Below the pieces are notes generated by a model. The model was given only the letters and a program-made list of their open reading frames with translations, searched no databases and was not told where the DNA came from. 5,201 nt of DNA from positions 1-5,201 of the forward strand of contig JAJYHW010000035.1 in NCBI GenBank assembly GCA_021784535.1. Direction: 5' to 3'. Below are positions 4,414 through 5,201 of the stretch, in pieces. A program made the position numbers and the translations under genes. Source of the stretch: a bacterium. Its GTDB lineage: Bacteria > Patescibacteriota > Microgenomatia > Levybacterales > UBA12049. How positions within the stretch are numbered: the stretch's first letter is position 1; the number at the start of each line of letters is the position of its first letter.

Positions 4414-5201
4414 TTAGGATTTACCGAGGCCCTCAAGAAACTCTTCATTGGATTTTGTTTTTCCAAGACGTTCAACAAAAATACTGGTCCTTTCGTCCTG
4501 CCCCAGCATATCCATCATCCGGCGCATCGTAACAATTTTCTTATATGCGTCTTCCGCAAGAATCCGCTCTTCCCCGCGGGTTCCTGAACGGGTAATGTTG
4601 ATAGCTGGGAAGATACGCCGTTCCGCGAGACTCCTGTCCAGATGCAGCTCCATATTGCCGGTTCCTTTGAATTCTTCATAAATCAAATCATCCATACGGG
4701 AACCTGTCTCAATCAATGCTGTGCCAATAATAGTAAGAGATCCGCCTTCCTGACAATTGCGTGCCGCTCCAAAAAATCGCTTTGCAGGATGCAGCGCCGC
4801 AGGATCAAATCCTCCGGAAAGCGTCCGGCCGCTTGGTTCAACTGCCAGATTGTATGCCCGGGCAAGGCGGGTAATCGAATCAAGTAAAATGACCACATCT
4901 TTTCCCATTTCAACCAAACGTTTTGCCCGATCAAGCGTAATTTCCGCAACGCGGGTCTGATTCTCAGGAGGTTCGTCAAAATTGGACGCGACCACTTCGC
5001 CTTTAACTGACATGCTAATATCAGTTACTTCCTCCGGCCGCTCGCCGATCAATGCCGCCATCAGATGGACATCTGGAAAATTCTCTGAGATACCAGCCGC
5101 TATTTGCTTCAAAATCGTCGTTTTCCCTGCTTTAGGAGGAGAGACAATCATCCCTCTTTGACCAAAGCCGATAGGTGCGATCAGATCAATCATGCGGGTT
5201 G
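4414..5201 (-). CDS. rho: Transcription termination factor Rho, 5' end missing
   Basis: Rho is a hexameric RNA-dependent ATPase that loads on nascent RNA and dislodges RNA polymerase. The visible 262 residues are the C-terminal motor domain; the N-terminal RNA-binding domain lies beyond the right edge. Counting from the Met at 5193, the P-loop is PPKAGKTT (19-26, K24), the catalytic Glu is E51 in ERPEEV, and Walker B is VVILLDS (D105). The Q-loop region is SGGFDPAALHPAKRFFGAAR (126-145), GTGNMELHLDR is at 177-187, and the arginine-finger segment is R193 and R206 in TRSGTR. Spacing between these residues equals that of E. coli Rho (K184, E211, D265, R353, R366), so the alignment is gap-free there. 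One local difference is LIGERPEE where E. coli has LIDERPEE. The protein ends at TAA 4414-4416. The motor looks fully functional. Confidence 0.97.
   Translation of the reverse strand, partial: TRMIDLIAPIGFGQRGMIVSPPKAGKTTILKQIAAGISENFPDVHLMAALIGERPEEVTDISMSVKGEVVASNFDEPPENQTRVAEITLDRAKRLVEMGKDVVILLDSITRLARAYNLAVEPSGRTLSGGFDPAALHPAKRFFGAARNCQEGGSLTIIGTALIETGSRMDDLIYEEFKGTGNMELHLDRSLAERRIFPAINITRSGTRGEERILAEDAYKKIVTMRRMMDMLGQDERTSIFVERLGKTKSNEEFLEGLGKS

Overview
This window reads as a compact, AT-leaning bacterial chromosome segment. Candidate genes start with little or no Shine-Dalgarno sequence, the tRNA genes lack an encoded CCA end, and a LysM/M23 wall hydrolase sits beside rho. I infer a Candidate Phyla Radiation (Patescibacteria) genome, possibly Microgenomates. 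That rests on general gene style and remembered resemblance, not on a search.

Layout. Positions 1-545 hold no intact gene and look like decayed sequence; a 24-codon ORF with a very strong ribosome binding site (546-620, minus) lies at the edge. An unrecognised protein of about 165 residues follows on the minus strand (667-1164), behind a good sigma70-type promoter at 1176-1205. Next is a plus-strand pair: a small excisionase-type helix-turn-helix protein with an antitoxin-like tail (1323-1601) and a PIN-domain protein (1687-2106). It resembles a toxin-antitoxin operon, but the PIN protein seems to lack two of the four usual catalytic acidic residues. Peptide deformylase (2268-2885) follows with all motifs intact and an apparently leaderless start. 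On the minus strand lie two alanine tRNA genes, anticodons GGC and CGC, 3 bases apart (2936-3080). Just upstream of them in transcription order is a membrane-anchored hydrolase with two LysM domains and an M23 domain (3093-4229). The 3' two-thirds of rho (4414-5201) runs off the right edge.

The most unusual content is two non-coding elements, 1599-1682 and 4243-4326. Each is 84 bp and is built of short tandem units (7 bp in one, 7-8 bp in the other) arranged as two inverted arms around an AT-rich centre. Their sequences differ but their architecture matches: two perfect inverted pairs of 11-13 bp in interleaved A-B-A'-B' order. The first begins in the stop codon of the helix-turn-helix gene, carries a perfect TATAAT in its centre and ends 4 bases before the PIN start codon. 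The second lies in the probable 5' untranslated leader of the M23 gene, downstream of a strong promoter at 4358-4387.

Functionally, rho (termination), deformylase (protein maturation) and tRNA-Ala (translation) are housekeeping genes, and the M23 protein remodels peptidoglycan. The M23 gene and the tRNAs are probably cotranscribed, since only 12 bases separate them. The left third, with the toxin-antitoxin-like pair, the orphan gene and the decayed stretch, is the accessory part.
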